64,000 nt of DNA from Beta vulgaris subsp. vulgaris (lineage: Eukaryota > Streptophyta > Magnoliopsida > Caryophyllales > Amaranthaceae): contig NC_079210.1 in NCBI RefSeq assembly GCF_026745355.1, forward strand, positions 22,146,671 through 22,210,670. The letters run 5' to 3'. This document shows, piece after piece, positions 46,220 through 57,211 of this stretch. The number at the start of each line of letters is the position of its first letter. Position 1 is the first letter of the stretch. The translations under genes and the position numbers were made by a program. Under the pieces are notes generated by a model that was given only the letters and a program-made list of their open reading frames with translations, was not told the origin of the DNA and ran no database searches.

Positions 46220-46930
46220 GCTTCGAACGAAGTCTCTGAATCCCCTCGAGTTGCTTGGGGCTCATCGGCCCGTAAAGCAACCTCGAGCGAGGTCTCTGAG
46301 GTCCCCCGAGTTTCCTGGGGCTCATTAGCCCTAGAAGCAACCTCGGGCGAGAACCTCTGAACCTCCTCGAGTTGCCTGGGGCCCATTGGCCCCCAAGCGA
46401 CCTCGAGCGAGGTCTCTGAGGTCCTCCGAGTTGCCTGGGGCTCATTAGCCCCAGAAGCAACCTCGGGCGAGAACCCTGAACTTCCTCGAGTTGCCTGGGG
46501 CCCATTGTCCCCCAAGCGACCTCGAGCAAGGTCTCTGAGGTCCCCCGAGTTTCCTGGGGCTCATTGGCCCCTGAGGCAACCTCGGGCGAGAACCCTGAAC
46601 CTCCTCGAGTTGCCTGGGGCTCATTGGCCCCCAAGCGACCTCGAGCGAGGTCTCTGAGGCCCCTCGAGTTGCCTTGGGCTCATTAGCCCTTGAAGCAACC
46701 TCGACCGAAGTCTTTAAATCCCTCGAGTTGCCTTGGGCTCATTGGCCCTTGAAGCAACCTCGATCGAAGTCCCTAATCCTTACGAGTCGCCTTGGGCTCA
46801 TTGGCCCTGAAAGCAAGCCCAAGCAAGGTCCTTGAAGTCCCTCGAGTTGCCCGGGGTTCGTTGGCCCCTGCGCAATCTCGAGCGACGTCTCTGAGGCCCC
46901 TCAAGTTGCCTGGGGTTCATTGGGTTCCGC
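46220..46930. repeat. 59 bp tandem repeat, block 2 (about 12 copies)
   Basis: Diverged copies of the block 1 unit (CTCGAGTTGCCTGGGGCTCA...). In the middle, two variants alternate, one with GAGGTCTCTGAGGTCC and one with GAGAACCCTGAAC, giving an approximately 118 bp higher-order dimer. The last copies return to the block 1 type (GATCGAAGTC). Confidence 0.9.
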
Positions 46931-46981
46931 GAAACACACGATGGCGACCGGGGCCCGACCATGTATTTCGCGTGGGGCTAA

Positions 46982-47339
46982 TGTTTGGGCCCAAACCTGG
47001 GCCTCCAGTGATCAGGACTAAATCCTCCCCTCCAGCGTGGAAGCCCCCCAGTGGGGCCCACATGCCTTAAATTTCGTGCCTACATGGCAAGGAATTTCCT
47101 CACACTTTTCAACGCCTATAAATGCCGGGCAGATCCTCATTTATTGAGGTACGCAATCCTAGACAACACACTTGGCAACCATTAATCAATACACTTACTG
47201 ACTTGATCGTCGGAGGGGAGATCCCGGATCCACTCCCGGGGTAGTCTAACCTTCGCTTTGTGCAGGTCTCCGAGCAGACAGACCTTCATCAACTCTGATC
47301 TCGATCATTCCCACTTAATACAAGGTTTTACCCGAAACA
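46982..47339 (+). repeat. 3' LTR of the gypsy element
   Basis: TGTTTGGGCCCAAACCTGGG to CCCGAAACA, followed by TTATT. Same length as the 5' LTR, about 4% different by eye. CGCGTGGGGCTAA lies just upstream as the probable polypurine tract. Confidence 0.93.
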
Positions 47340-47345
47340 TTATTA

Positions 47346-47600
47346 CTTCCTCTGTTTTTTTTTAGATGTAACATATTGACTTTGGGCACTATTCATCCAT
47401 TACACTTTGACCACTAATTATTATTTATACATAAGAAAAAATATAGTCATGTGGGATCTTGTTTGATTCGTCACGGTATACACTTTCCAAATATATATTT
47501 TTATAATTTTTACTTTTATACAATTGGAGATATTATCGGTCAAAGTTGTGCCTCGGCAAATGTGAAAAGTCCAATGTTACATCTAAAAAAACGGAGGGAG
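47346..47600. mobile_element. Stowaway MITE
   Basis: Ends CTTCCTCTGTTTTTTTTTAG and the complement CTCCCTCCGTTTTTTTAGAT, both running on into ATGTAACAT, with TA on each side (47344-47345 and 47601-47602). Size 255 bp. It landed just outside the gypsy 3' target duplication. Confidence 0.85.
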
Positions 47601-47777
47601 TATTATTATTATTATTTTTCTAAAATTAAATGTATAATTTAGTTCAATTTATCTTATTTTTGTTAATTACAATTTAATTCAATTCAATAAATTTTAATTT
47701 AATTTAGTTAATTTAATTTCAATTCAGTTAATTTAATTATAGTTTATTTAAAACAAGTTTTAAAAAACCGTGCTTAA

Positions 47778-48122
47778 AGGTAAATTGTCATATAAGCATG
47801 ATTTCGGCATAATCAATAAAAAAGAAGTGTCTTAGACATGACAACCTTTTATCCTCAAGATTTGTGTTGCTAAAAAGTCGCACTGTCGGGAAAAATAATT
47901 AATCGTTGGTATAATAAAGGCCACATGACACTCTTAATCATTCTACTCTGAAATAATAAAAGGATCCAAATAATCTTACAAGTGAGTTGACACGAGTGGC
48001 CATAGAAGATAGGAAGGATCCTTAGAATCATAGAAGTCAAAGTTCATCTCATAATGCAAACAGTTTATTTGCCTTGGAAGTTAGGGTGTCGTTATTACAT
48101 CAGTGGCGGATTTAGGAATTAA
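47778..48122. other. Intergenic spacer
   Basis: About 345 bases between the split MITE and the Harbinger-like element. No gene or repeat recognised. Confidence 0.4.
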
Positions 48123-49665
48123 AGGTGTATTCTTTTCATCTTAATAAATTAAGTTTTAGGTCTAATAAATTCAGATAAGTTTCAATCAGGTCCAATCAGG
48201 GTAATAAGTTCCAATCAGGTTTAATAAAATCCAATAAGTTCCAATCAGGTGCAATAAGTTTCAATCAGGTCTAATAAGGTCCAATAAGTTTCAATTAGTT
48301 CTAATCAGGTCCAATAAGTTTTAGTAAGGTCCAAATAGTCAGTGATCAATTAATATTTATATTATTGTCCATTATTATTTTATTATTCATATCACTATAA
48401 GTTGATTATGTTATTATTAGAATTTTAATTAAAGTACAACAATGATTATATCATATTATACTTGTATTATTGCCTATTGTTTTATTAAATATTTGTATTA
48501 TTATTTATTATTTTATTATTCATATTACTATTAGCTGATTATGTTATTATTAAATTTTTTGAATCAAAGTAGCACAATGTATAGTACTATACTTGTCTGA
48601 TTGTCTATTATTTTATTACTCATATTACTATTAACAAAACTATTAGATACATTAGTGGTGAAAGTTTAGATATGCAAGTATATAAATAGTATATTTTTTT
48701 CTTAAATTGTTTATCATAAGAGAATTAATAATAAATATTTTTTAAAGGACAAATTTTAATAATTAGTTTCAATCAGGTGCAATAAGTTCCAATAAGTTTC
48801 AATCAGGTGCAATAAGTTCCAATTAGGTCTAATCAAGTCCAGTAAGTTTCAATAAGGTCTAAATAGTCAATGATCAATAAACATTTGTATTATTGTCCAT
48901 TATTTTATTGTTCATATCACTATTAGTTGATTATGTTATTATTAGAATTTTAATTAAAGTACCACAATGATTATATTGTATTATACTTGTATTATTGTCT
49001 ATTATTTTATTAAATGTTTGTATTATTGTCTATTATTTTATTATTTTATATTACTATTAGTTGATTATGTTATTATTTAATTTTTTGAATTAAAGTAGCA
49101 CAATGTATAGTATTATACTTGTATTATTGTCTATTATTTTATTATTCATATTACTAATAACAACACTATTAGATATAATAGTGGTGAAAGTTGTAGATAG
49201 GCAAGTATACATAAATAGTATTTTTTTTTTGTTAAATTGTTTATCGTACGAGATAATTAATAATAAATAAATTTTCAAAGGGAAAATTTTAATAATTATT
49301 ATTTCATAATAAATTTTGAGGGGTAGTACATTAGAGGTAATATCTATGTTATAACTCATCAATCTTATTTTGTCTAATAAGCTCAAATAAGTTCCAATTA
49401 GGCCCAATAAGGTCTAATAAGTTTCAATCAGGTCCAATAAGGTGTAATAAGTTTCAATCAGGTCCAATAAGGTCTAATAAGTTTCAAACAGGTTAATAAG
49501 TTTCAATTAGCTCCAATAAGTTCCAATAGGTTCAATCAGATCCAATAAGTTGAATCAGGTCCAATCAGGTCTAATAAGCTCAGTTCAGGTCCAATAAGTT
49601 CAGAGCAGGTCCAATAAGTTCAGTTCAGATAAGTTCAGGGTTATTCAGGTGAAAAGAACGCACCC
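48123..49665. mobile_element. Harbinger-like non-autonomous element with internal minisatellites
   Basis: Left end AGGTGTATTCTTTTCATCT and complement of the right end GGGTGCGTTCTTTTCACCT are inverted, each bordered by TAA (48120-48122 and 49666-49668). The interior holds three arrays of TCCAATAAGTTTCAATCAGG-like units (48165-48345, 48765-48865, 49370-49650). A directly duplicated segment of about 430 bases (about 48350-48750 and 48880-49290) lies between them. No transposase. Confidence 0.7.
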
Positions 49666-49668
49666 TAA

Positions 49669-50508
49669 GTTATGTGGGTTCAAAATAGTTCGAACGTAAG
49701 AATAAAATTAATTGTCATTCCAATTTATTTACACATTTTAGTTGTGTTGTAAAAAAAAAAACACAACACGAAATTGGCGGGTTCGAGTCAAAGGATTTTA
49801 CGTGTTTATGTAATATAGTTGACACAACTACAACACTAGCGATTAAATAAATGAATTGACACGACGCAATAATTTCATAAAACATGTCGGGTTCAAATAT
49901 AGATTAAATGATTTTACGTGTTTATGTAATCTATTTGATACGAACACGACATGACAAACTCCAAAATTTTACTATCTTGAGTTACAATTTTTATAAAAAG
50001 GGAAACATTTAACAATTATACTTAGCAGAGTTTTTTTTTTCTTAATTATATCGTAACAAATGACCAATTATATTCTTGTATTATCAAAAGACTATCAATT
50101 TCTTATAAACAAACTTCTCATAAGTCTAGTCCAACTCGACCGCAATAATTTTTGATAAGTTTGAATCCAATCCAAATACATATTAAGAACACTATATTTC
50201 TACCTTTTAGAAGAAATAAACCTTATGTTACTTTATATGATTTTATAAAAATTGTACATGAAGCCAATTACCAATGTTAAATTTTTAGTGAGCAATATTA
50301 CTAAAGACTTGAATACTTGATTTTTTAAGAAAGAGAATTTGAAGAGAATATGATATAAACTAAATCAATAGCTATGTAAGTAGTAGTCATAGAAAACTAA
50401 AGGGAAGGAGAAAAAGAATTGAAAAGGATGCCAAAAAAATAAACGGGAACTATTATAAAAATAAAGGGGAGGATAGTGAAAATGGGAAAAAAGAAATAGA
50501 CACTAAAC
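49669..50508. other. AT-rich intergenic sequence
   Basis: No coding signal. AAAATTGGCGGGTTCGAGTC (about 49770) has a B-box-like GGTTCGAGTC, but no matching A box was found. Confidence 0.4.
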
Positions 50509-51181
50509 TAGAGATGGCCAACAGTGCGGGCCAATCCAGCCCATCCAACCGAGCCCACCTCGTGGGCCGTGTGGGTCGGGCTTGCAAAAAGCCCGGTCCA
50601 GCCCAGCTCGAACCGTGAAATTGGTGGGTGGGTCGTGGGCCAGATTTTTTGAGCCCAGCCCACTAAAGCCCGCTACTAAAACCGCCCAACCCAGACCACG
50701 AAACTGGTCCACCCCAACCCATGAACCGGACCAGCCCAGTCCAAGTTATTATTGAACCAAATTGTGTATATTTTAATCAAAAATGTATATATATTTTAAT
50801 CAAATTGCATATATTATAATTCAATCAAATTTTAAAATAATGAAATTATTCATTAATTTTAATAATTGTATATATTTTTATTCATTTTAAAGATTTTATA
50901 TAACATAAAATGAATAATTTCAATGATTAAATATTTTTGAAAAAAAATATCTCATGCCGGCCCGCCAGCCTGGTCCAGCCCACTAGACCCACGAACCGTC
51001 AAAACCGCTTCCCGAACCGTGAAAACCGGTAACAGACCGGTGTGGGCCAAGATTTTTCAGCCCACGGACCAGCCCACCCAACCCATGAATTTCACGGTTC
51101 GGTCCTGGGCCGTGAAATCTCAGCCCAGCCCGCTACGGCCCACGGTCTGACCCGCCCAGCCCGCACCAGTGGCCATCACTA
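50509..51181. mobile_element. hAT MITE with perfect 8 bp TSD
   Basis: Ends TAGAGATGGCCAACAGTGCG and complement TAGTGATGGCCACTGGTGCG are inverted. Both sides carry CACTAAAC (50501-50508 and 51182-51189), the 8 bp duplication of hAT transposons. The outer parts are dense in GGCCCAGCCC-type subterminal repeats and the middle is AT-rich. Non-coding, 673 bp. Confidence 0.9.
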
Positions 51182-51189
51182 CACTAAAC

Positions 51190-51819
51190 CAACTTCACCA
51201 GGTTCGAACCACAAAAAATGTGAAGAAGATAGAACTATCAAAAGGAATTACCGCTGAACTATGCTGAACAATATGCTTAGTTTATTATGTCGGCTATTTT
51301 TAACCTTATTTTTCTAGTATTATGAGCTTTTACCCAAATTTTTTCGCGGATCCTCTTGGGTTCAGTTGAACCCACTGAACCTACGTTGGTTCCGCCCCTA
51401 TGTTGCACAGACGACGGAAAATATAGAATGATGGCGAAATGGTCTTCTTTACATCTTTCCACTATTACTTATAATAATCTGCTCCAAGGGCAAGCAGTTC
51501 ACGGTTATAAACCTAGTGAGTTTACTTGGATGACAGTTCACATCATTTCTCCGAAGTTTAAAACATCAGAAAAGGAGCCCAAACATAATTCAATTTTAAG
51601 TCCAAACTTAGGGGATGAGGTTGAAACCAGTTAAATATGAACCCTAGCTGAAACAATGATCATAACGTCAGTCTCGAATGATCCCATATCATAAATGCAT
51701 GATAGTAACGCCTCCATATAGTGAGCTTGCAACCCCTACTATGCAACCACTCAATGGGTGTCGGCTGGAAGTTCTAGCTTCTTCTAGTGAACCTTATTCT
51801 ATTGAGTTTTTGGCTGGGG
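51190..51819. other. Intergenic spacer
   Basis: No supported gene. It contains a short inverted GGTTCAGTTGAACCC (51359-51373). Confidence 0.4.
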
Positions 51820-52279
51820 GATGCAGATGAGAATATATATAAGGAAGTGGAAGAGGTTGGCTACGCAGATCATGGTTCAAGGGAGCACTTCCGTCGACGG
51901 TGGAATTAGGGTCATGAAGAGGAAGGATTTTAATGACGATTTGACGGACTTCAATTGTGAAAAGAAGATTTGCAGGTTTATCAGTGTATGGATATCGCAA
52001 TGGCGGAGGCTGGGTATGACCAATCCTGCCAATCGCCATGAATCTCATAAGTACAACTGTAGAGGACTCGACAATCCCTTTGCAGTTGCAATCTCCGTGA
52101 TTTGATTGGGAAAGAGATCTCATCTGTAATTTTTCTTTCGGAGACGAAAGTTTTCATGAATTTTGTAAAGTTCGAGCATCGTTAGGTGACTTCAAAGTCT
52201 TGTTGTAGATGGTTATTCTACTAGTGTGGCTATGTTGTGGAATAAAGATATCTCTCTTTCCTTACATTCCATGTGTATG

Positions 52280-52285
<6 letters not shown>

Positions 52286-52333
<48 letters not shown>
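52286..52333. repeat. Compound (AT)n(AG)n microsatellite
   Basis: About 13 AT units directly followed by about 11 AG units, at the left edge of the LINE foldback. Confidence 0.95.
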
Positions 52334-52667
52334 CTTGTTCATTCCCCCTTGCTTAGTATCATACAAAATTTCGTTAAAATCACCAAAGCAAACCTAAGGC
52401 TCATAAATTTGCGAGGCTAACTCAAACATCATGCTCCAAGACAAATGTCTATTAAGGGCCTCCGGCCACCCATAAATATGGCAGGATAATTTTATGGCTA
52501 ATGGGTGGAGACTAACTTGATTTTATGGGTGGCCGGAGGCCCTTAATAGACATTTGTCTTGGAGCATGATGTTTGAGTTAGCCTCGCAAATTTATGACCC
52601 TTAGGTTTGCTTTGGTGATTTTCACGAAATTTTGTATGATACTAAGCAAGGGGGAATGAATGAGCTC
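52331..52667. repeat. Foldback: two 146 bp inverted arms, 45 bp loop
   Basis: Left arm 52331-52476 and right arm 52522-52667 are inverted copies with only about four mismatches. The right arm is LINE endonuclease sequence in normal order and orientation, so the left arm is its inverted duplicate. A transcript would form a near-perfect hairpin of about 146 base pairs. Confidence 0.92.
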
Positions 52668-52920
52668 AACGACAAATGAAAAATTTTAGGAAAACAGTGG
52701 ATTTGTGTGGTATCAAAAACCTTTCCTTCTCTGGGTACCCTTTTATGTATGACAATGGGAGAGAAGGGGTTGATAATATCCGGTGCAGACTGGATGGAGT
52801 ATGGTCTTTGGCAAGATTTGTTTTCGCAAGGTAAATTTATTCATTTTTGTTTTCGCAAGGTAAATTTATTCATTTTGACCGTGAATGATCTAACCATGCA
52901 CCAGTGGAAAATATGCTAAA

Positions 52921-53266
52921 TGGCACAAAAAATTTGATCCATTTGAGTCTTAAACGGGCTCAGTTTAGTCTTTGTTTTGCGCGCAAAGGAAAGTAATAAA
53001 TATTAATTGATTTAGTTTTGTGATCAGTTTTTGATAACTGATCCGATCAATTAATTCACATTGCCCCACGAAATCCCAAGCTCAAGTTTAACCCCACCAG
53101 CCCACCCCTCTTTTCATCTCTCATTTCATCACTCCTCTTGTTTTCCTCTTTCGTATGTCCTCCCTCCTTTTTTCGATCCTCTCTCATCCTCAAACCTTAA
53201 ACCAAATCTTCCATCCATTCACCCCCATCTCTCACGCTCAGAGTAACCAACGTCGAACCCTAAGCC
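52921..53266. other. Spacer with CT-rich 5' leader-like sequence
   Basis: 53085-53250 is pyrimidine-rich (CATCTCTCATTTCATC, CCTCTCTCATCC), resembling the sequence after element C at 60462-60520. It may be the 5' leader of a gene broken by element C, but no protein is recognised. Confidence 0.35.
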
Positions 53267-54564
53267 TATAACACCTCGACATTTCTCTATTTTTCAAAAT
53301 ACTTTTTAAATACAAAACTTAGAGAATTATAACACATTATCGTCCATGTGATAACGTATCGGCTTATTCAAAAATTTTACAACAAAAAACATAATAAGTA
53401 AAGTTTAGTAATAAAATTTAATCAACCAAAAAGTCAACTCTTAAAGTCAAACTAACAAAAGTCAAAGTCAAAGATAATAATCAAAGACAATAGTCAAAGT
53501 CAACTACAAAAGTGTAAAGTTAAAGTATGATAAATAATCTACACAAGCTCTCCAATCCCGAACCCATGATGCATCATCTTCGAACCTGTAAATGACAATG
53601 TACTACTGATCCCTAGACACTGCTCACCAAATGGGTCATCATAGGATTAATAAGGTATAGTTATGATCACCACACACACACACAATGCACGTAATCAACA
53701 AAGATGAGTACTAATAATAAATTAATAAATAAATAAACAATCCTAACATGATACTAATAAAATTGCATATCCAAATAATGAAAAAACTAAATTTTTTTGG
53801 AGTTTGTATTTGTGATTAATTTTGTATATGAGTTGTCTTTGTAATGAGAATACCATTTTTTTTTATTGTCTGTGGTATTAATTTTTGGTAAGTTTTTTAT
53901 TATGATTTTTTTAGTTGATTGGATCTAAATTTACTTTGATTGAATCTTTTGTATTAGCAAGTTTATGTGATTGACAATTAGATGAGTTGATTGGGTTTAA
54001 TAGAGATTTGGTTTAATTGTTTTTGGTAAGTTTATGTATGTAATGGTTTTATGTTGTGAAGGGGTGAATATGTAAATTCAAAGGGGGACACCGTTGGCTT
54101 ATATAATAGAGATATGTGTAGGATTCATAACTAGTAACACAAAAAAAAATCACTAAAACAACCACAAATGACGAACACTTGGTACTTAATGACGAGTTAA
54201 TGACGCAAATGTAAAGAAGTAGACTTACGACAAGTAAAAGAGACACAACCAGAAGATATGACTACTATCCAATATCCATCAAATAACATAACTAGCTAGA
54301 GAATAAAAAAATAGAACTTAGTTCAAATGTAATCTTAGCATCAATGTCACTGTACAACATCACCAAAACAAGGACAAGTGACAGCAACAACTGTAAACAA
54401 GCAAAAGATAGAACAAAGAAGAAGAAGTCGCAGAACAGAAACACCGGCTGCACCAGCTCGAGCAACTGCATAAAGATGAATTACCCCTTAGGGCTCATTT
54501 ATCTAGATTAGAGAGAGAAAGGAAAAGTAACAAAAAACCTTAACCAATTTTGTTTGTAGTTGCA

Positions 54565-54840
54565 TCATGTCCAAGTAATTTGTATTTGCATCAAGTGCTT
54601 CACCATGTCGGCCAGATTGGCAGAATTATTAAAGAGAAATATAGACTTCGTAAGTTGGCAGAACTCTTGAAGTCTGAGGCTACTCAATATTACCTTTTGT
54701 AGATCTAGTTTCATTAACACCATGATGAATGCACTGACTCTTCGTTTCAAGTTCGCTAGCCAGCCATCAGCTAGAACTCCAGATTCCCATGATTGCTGAA
54801 TTAATGACATCATTAAGGCAGGCACTATATATGGAACCTA
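54565..54840 (-). pseudogene. Unidentified gene fragment
   Basis: An 86-codon frame with 'ESGVLADGWLANLKRRVSAF' and a Leu-rich continuation. Composition looks protein-like, but I do not recognise the family. It lies downstream of the TcdA-like pieces on the same strand and could be another captured exon. Confidence 0.3.
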
Positions 54841-55142
54841 AAACAAAACTTATATAACTAGCAATGCTATTGTTTCTTGTAATAAAAATACATAGGAGAT
54901 ACAAAATTTATACCATAAATGAGCATAATTAATAAACAACCCAAATGCAAAGACTACGACCCAACTTTCAAACAGGATCACATGCACAAGCAACAAGGTT
55001 AGCCATGCCCTGATGCTGTCATAGTGGTTCCAGCCAACATCTTTAAATAGACAGCAATCAAGGGTGATTTACCAGTATTATTTGTACTCCACAATGAAGT
55101 GAATGAATTCAAGTATAAAATAAAACATCATTGAAGGCTTAC

Positions 55143-55771
55143 CCTTAAATGGAAGCAGCTTCACTTTGGGTTTTTCCAAGGAGAAAACCACAGAGATTCC
55201 ACCTTCTATGCCATGGTCTCTCTTCAACCGGTGCGGGACCTGATGGATAAAATTGATGAAATGCAATTTAGATGCAACTTATAGAGATCATGTAGAGTTA
55301 TGGAGACAACCATAGCACTTATATGCCAAAGATCTGGCCATAGTATCATTTAGATTTCCCATTGACATGTATTAATAAGATAATTCCAAGTAAGAAAATA
55401 AAAAACAAAACACAACTACGGAAAGCTCTAGTTACTGTACTGCTGTAGAAACTTATATTGTTTTTGTCTAAAAAGATGCCACTAATGTTACATGGCACCA
55501 ACTATGCAGTCTATGCTAGAAATGTACCAGGGAAGATATGTAATCTTCTATAATTTACTCTAGTAATTCACCATATAGGCACAATATTTCATTAAAACAA
55601 CAAAGTACATAATAAAAAGATGAAGAAAAAGCATTACAGCTCGGGAAAGGGGGTCATTTATTGATTCTCTCAAACAGCCACACGGATTCGAGTTGGATTA
55701 GCTCTAGCTCATGCTCCTGTTGCAGATAGAACTTTCAATCCTCTACGCACACATGCAGCAAGCAATGCTGC
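55143..55771 (-). pseudogene. TcdA/ThiF-like (tRNA t6A dehydratase) pseudogene fragment
   Basis: Two exon-like pieces are seen. 55638-55771 encodes 'AALLAACVRRGLKVLSATGA', then a TGA, then 'ARANPTRIRVA', a one-base frameshift and an 'ESINDPLSRA' motif. 55143-55239 encodes 'VPHRLKRDHGIEGGISVVF' and 'SLEKPKVKLLPFKG'. GT/AG splice signals border both. The pattern is the C-terminal half of the Rossmann/E1-like plant homologue of bacterial TcdA, which cyclises t6A37 in tRNA. The premature stop, the frameshift and missing neighbouring exons make it a dead fragment, apparently carried by the 53790-58190 insert. Confidence 0.7.
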
Positions 55772-56939
55772 CTACAACATTAATATGTTAAACAATAAGA
55801 CGAGAGCAAAATGCAACCGCATAAAACATGAAGCTTGAGTTCTGACTCAATCTCACCACCTACTCATGGACATATGCTCAAAGGGAAAGGACGCTATAGA
55901 CTACAAACCCTGGTCAATACTAGCTAGAAACAACAAAAAACAAAACTTTAACGTATGGGAAGGAAGTAGTCTTGAACAGTTAACATTCATTAGGTGAAAG
56001 GCTAGGAACCAATAAATGAAAAATAAAAGGGAAAAGAGGCACGCATCAAGCTAACAGATGTGAGATTCACTTCTATGTAATGCCACAACATGCAATTATG
56101 CTGGAAAATAAAGAAGTCCATAAACTATAATTCTACCTAAAGACAGAGAAAAGAGAGTACATATCCATAATACTAGAAGCTAGATTAAGATGGCGCGAAT
56201 TAGCATAATCGCTGAGCCACATAAGCTATGATACACTTATATGAGCCTATCTCATATATGGGAATGAAAAGAGAGAGCAACAATAAGTAGAGTAACTACT
56301 AGTCCAGAAAGTGCATGTCATACTTCGAGGCCTTCTAGACTACTTTCTCTCCAATGTGCTTCTTTTCCGAAAAATAAAAGTCATTCTGGATCATAATAAT
56401 ACCAATTAAGTGAATTCACTACCCTCCCCTCCCCCTCTCAAGGTATTGCACACTTACACTTCGTTGGAGTAAGAGGATCATAAGAGCAATCAAAACGACC
56501 CCTAAACTACTTTCAATATGAACGCATTCCCCTCTCCAACTTGATTGCTCTTCCCCTCGCTTCAAACAAAGGTATGAAACCACATTAGCAACACTCATGA
56601 TATACTGAAAAACTTCATCAACAATACAACAACCGCAAAAAGCCAAAAATTGCTTGATATGAATTGAAGAAAAGCTACATCATTGCTCTTTAGCAATAAG
56701 TTACAAAGCCTACCCAAATATCTCACAATAACCCCAAAATTACTTCTATCACATGAAGACTCCACATTTCAGTTGTATAAATTCAATTTATTCGATTCGA
56801 AACATAAAAAACTTTACACCAAAAAGATATAAACATATAAACATCTAATTACTCATTTCACTAATCACATAAAGATATAATTCCTGATTATATTCAATTC
56901 TACCACAAAAAAGAAACATTATTCTTTCATAGAAATGTG

Positions 56940-57190
56940 AAAGAAAGTGACCTGAGTGGGGGCCATTGGAAGCGTTGTCGAGGAGAGAGAAAACGGAGCG
57001 CTGAGAAGAAAGAATGGGTGCGAAAGAAGGTTGTTGACGAGAGCGAATTGAAGTCGGTGGTTGTTTGACGAGGATGAATTCAAGCCGGCGGTGGTTGGTG
57101 GTGAGGGACGAGGCCTGTACTAGGGTGAGAGTCTGAGAGAGAAGGTTACAGTGGTGGTTGGTGGTGAGGGACGAATGAGGTTTGTCGTTG
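56940..57190 (-). pseudogene. Possible first exon or leader of the captured gene
   Basis: A CT-rich, leader-like stretch on the minus strand ends in ATGGCCCCCACTCAG followed by GTCACTTT, a start codon close to a splice donor. It includes a duplicated CCCTCACCACCAACCACC. It may be the 5' end of the gene whose later exons appear at 55771 and 55239. Confidence 0.3.
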
Positions 57191-57211
57191 AGGCAGGACA
57201 AATTACTGAAT

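Larger units (their letters stand above)
32174..47339 (+). mobile_element. Ty3/gypsy retrotransposon, Tat group, with antisense genes
   Basis: A 15,166 bp element with perfect target duplication TTATT (32169-32173 and 47340-47344) and two 358 bp LTRs. Order: LTR, PBS, gag, protease, RT, RNase H, integrase C-terminus, 59 bp repeats, antisense coding region, more 59 bp repeats, LTR. The RT-RNaseH-integrase order is gypsy. The gag type, the TGGCGCCGT primer site and extra antisense ORFs plus tandem repeats between pol and 3' LTR fit the Tat group. It is clearly GC-richer than its surroundings. Frameshifts in gag, deletions in RT and integrase, and a nested 4.1 kb element make it defective; without the nested copy it is about 11.0 kb. 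Confidence 0.93.
31824..47774. mobile_element. TCAGTT-rich MITE split by the gypsy element
   Basis: The left part (31824-32173) is built of TTTCAGTTCAGTTAA repeats and TTATTATT. The right part (47601-47774) continues with AATTCAGTTAATTTAATT. The ends GATCCTGTTTTTTTGG and the complement of AAAAAACCGTGCT are partly inverted and each has TAA next to it (31821-31823 and 47775-47777). The gypsy retrotransposon and the Stowaway MITE at 47346 inserted into it. The assignment to a PIF/Harbinger-type element is tentative. Confidence 0.5.
51820..52920 (+). pseudogene. L1-type LINE endonuclease fragment
   Basis: 'YNCRGLDNPFAV' (about 52050) is the start of the plant L1 apurinic endonuclease. A degenerate 'FLSETKVF' motif and 'VAMLWNKDISL' (about 52227-52257) follow. 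After an inverted duplication, 'FYGWPEALNRHLSWSMM' and 'CFGDFHEILYDTKQGG' (52520-52655, with frame changes) and a 'TGYPFMYDNGREGVDN' motif (about 52726-52775) continue in the correct order. Reverse transcriptase is absent. The fragment is interrupted by stops and by the foldback 52331-52667. Confidence 0.75.

Noticed and set aside
46195..46634. Two minus-strand frames with repeated 'ANEPQATRG' peptides
   Set aside because: They only translate the 59 bp tandem repeat.
56419..56646. 75-codon minus-strand frame with hydrophobic segments
   Set aside because: It sits in the presumed intron of the captured gene fragment and matches no family I recognise.
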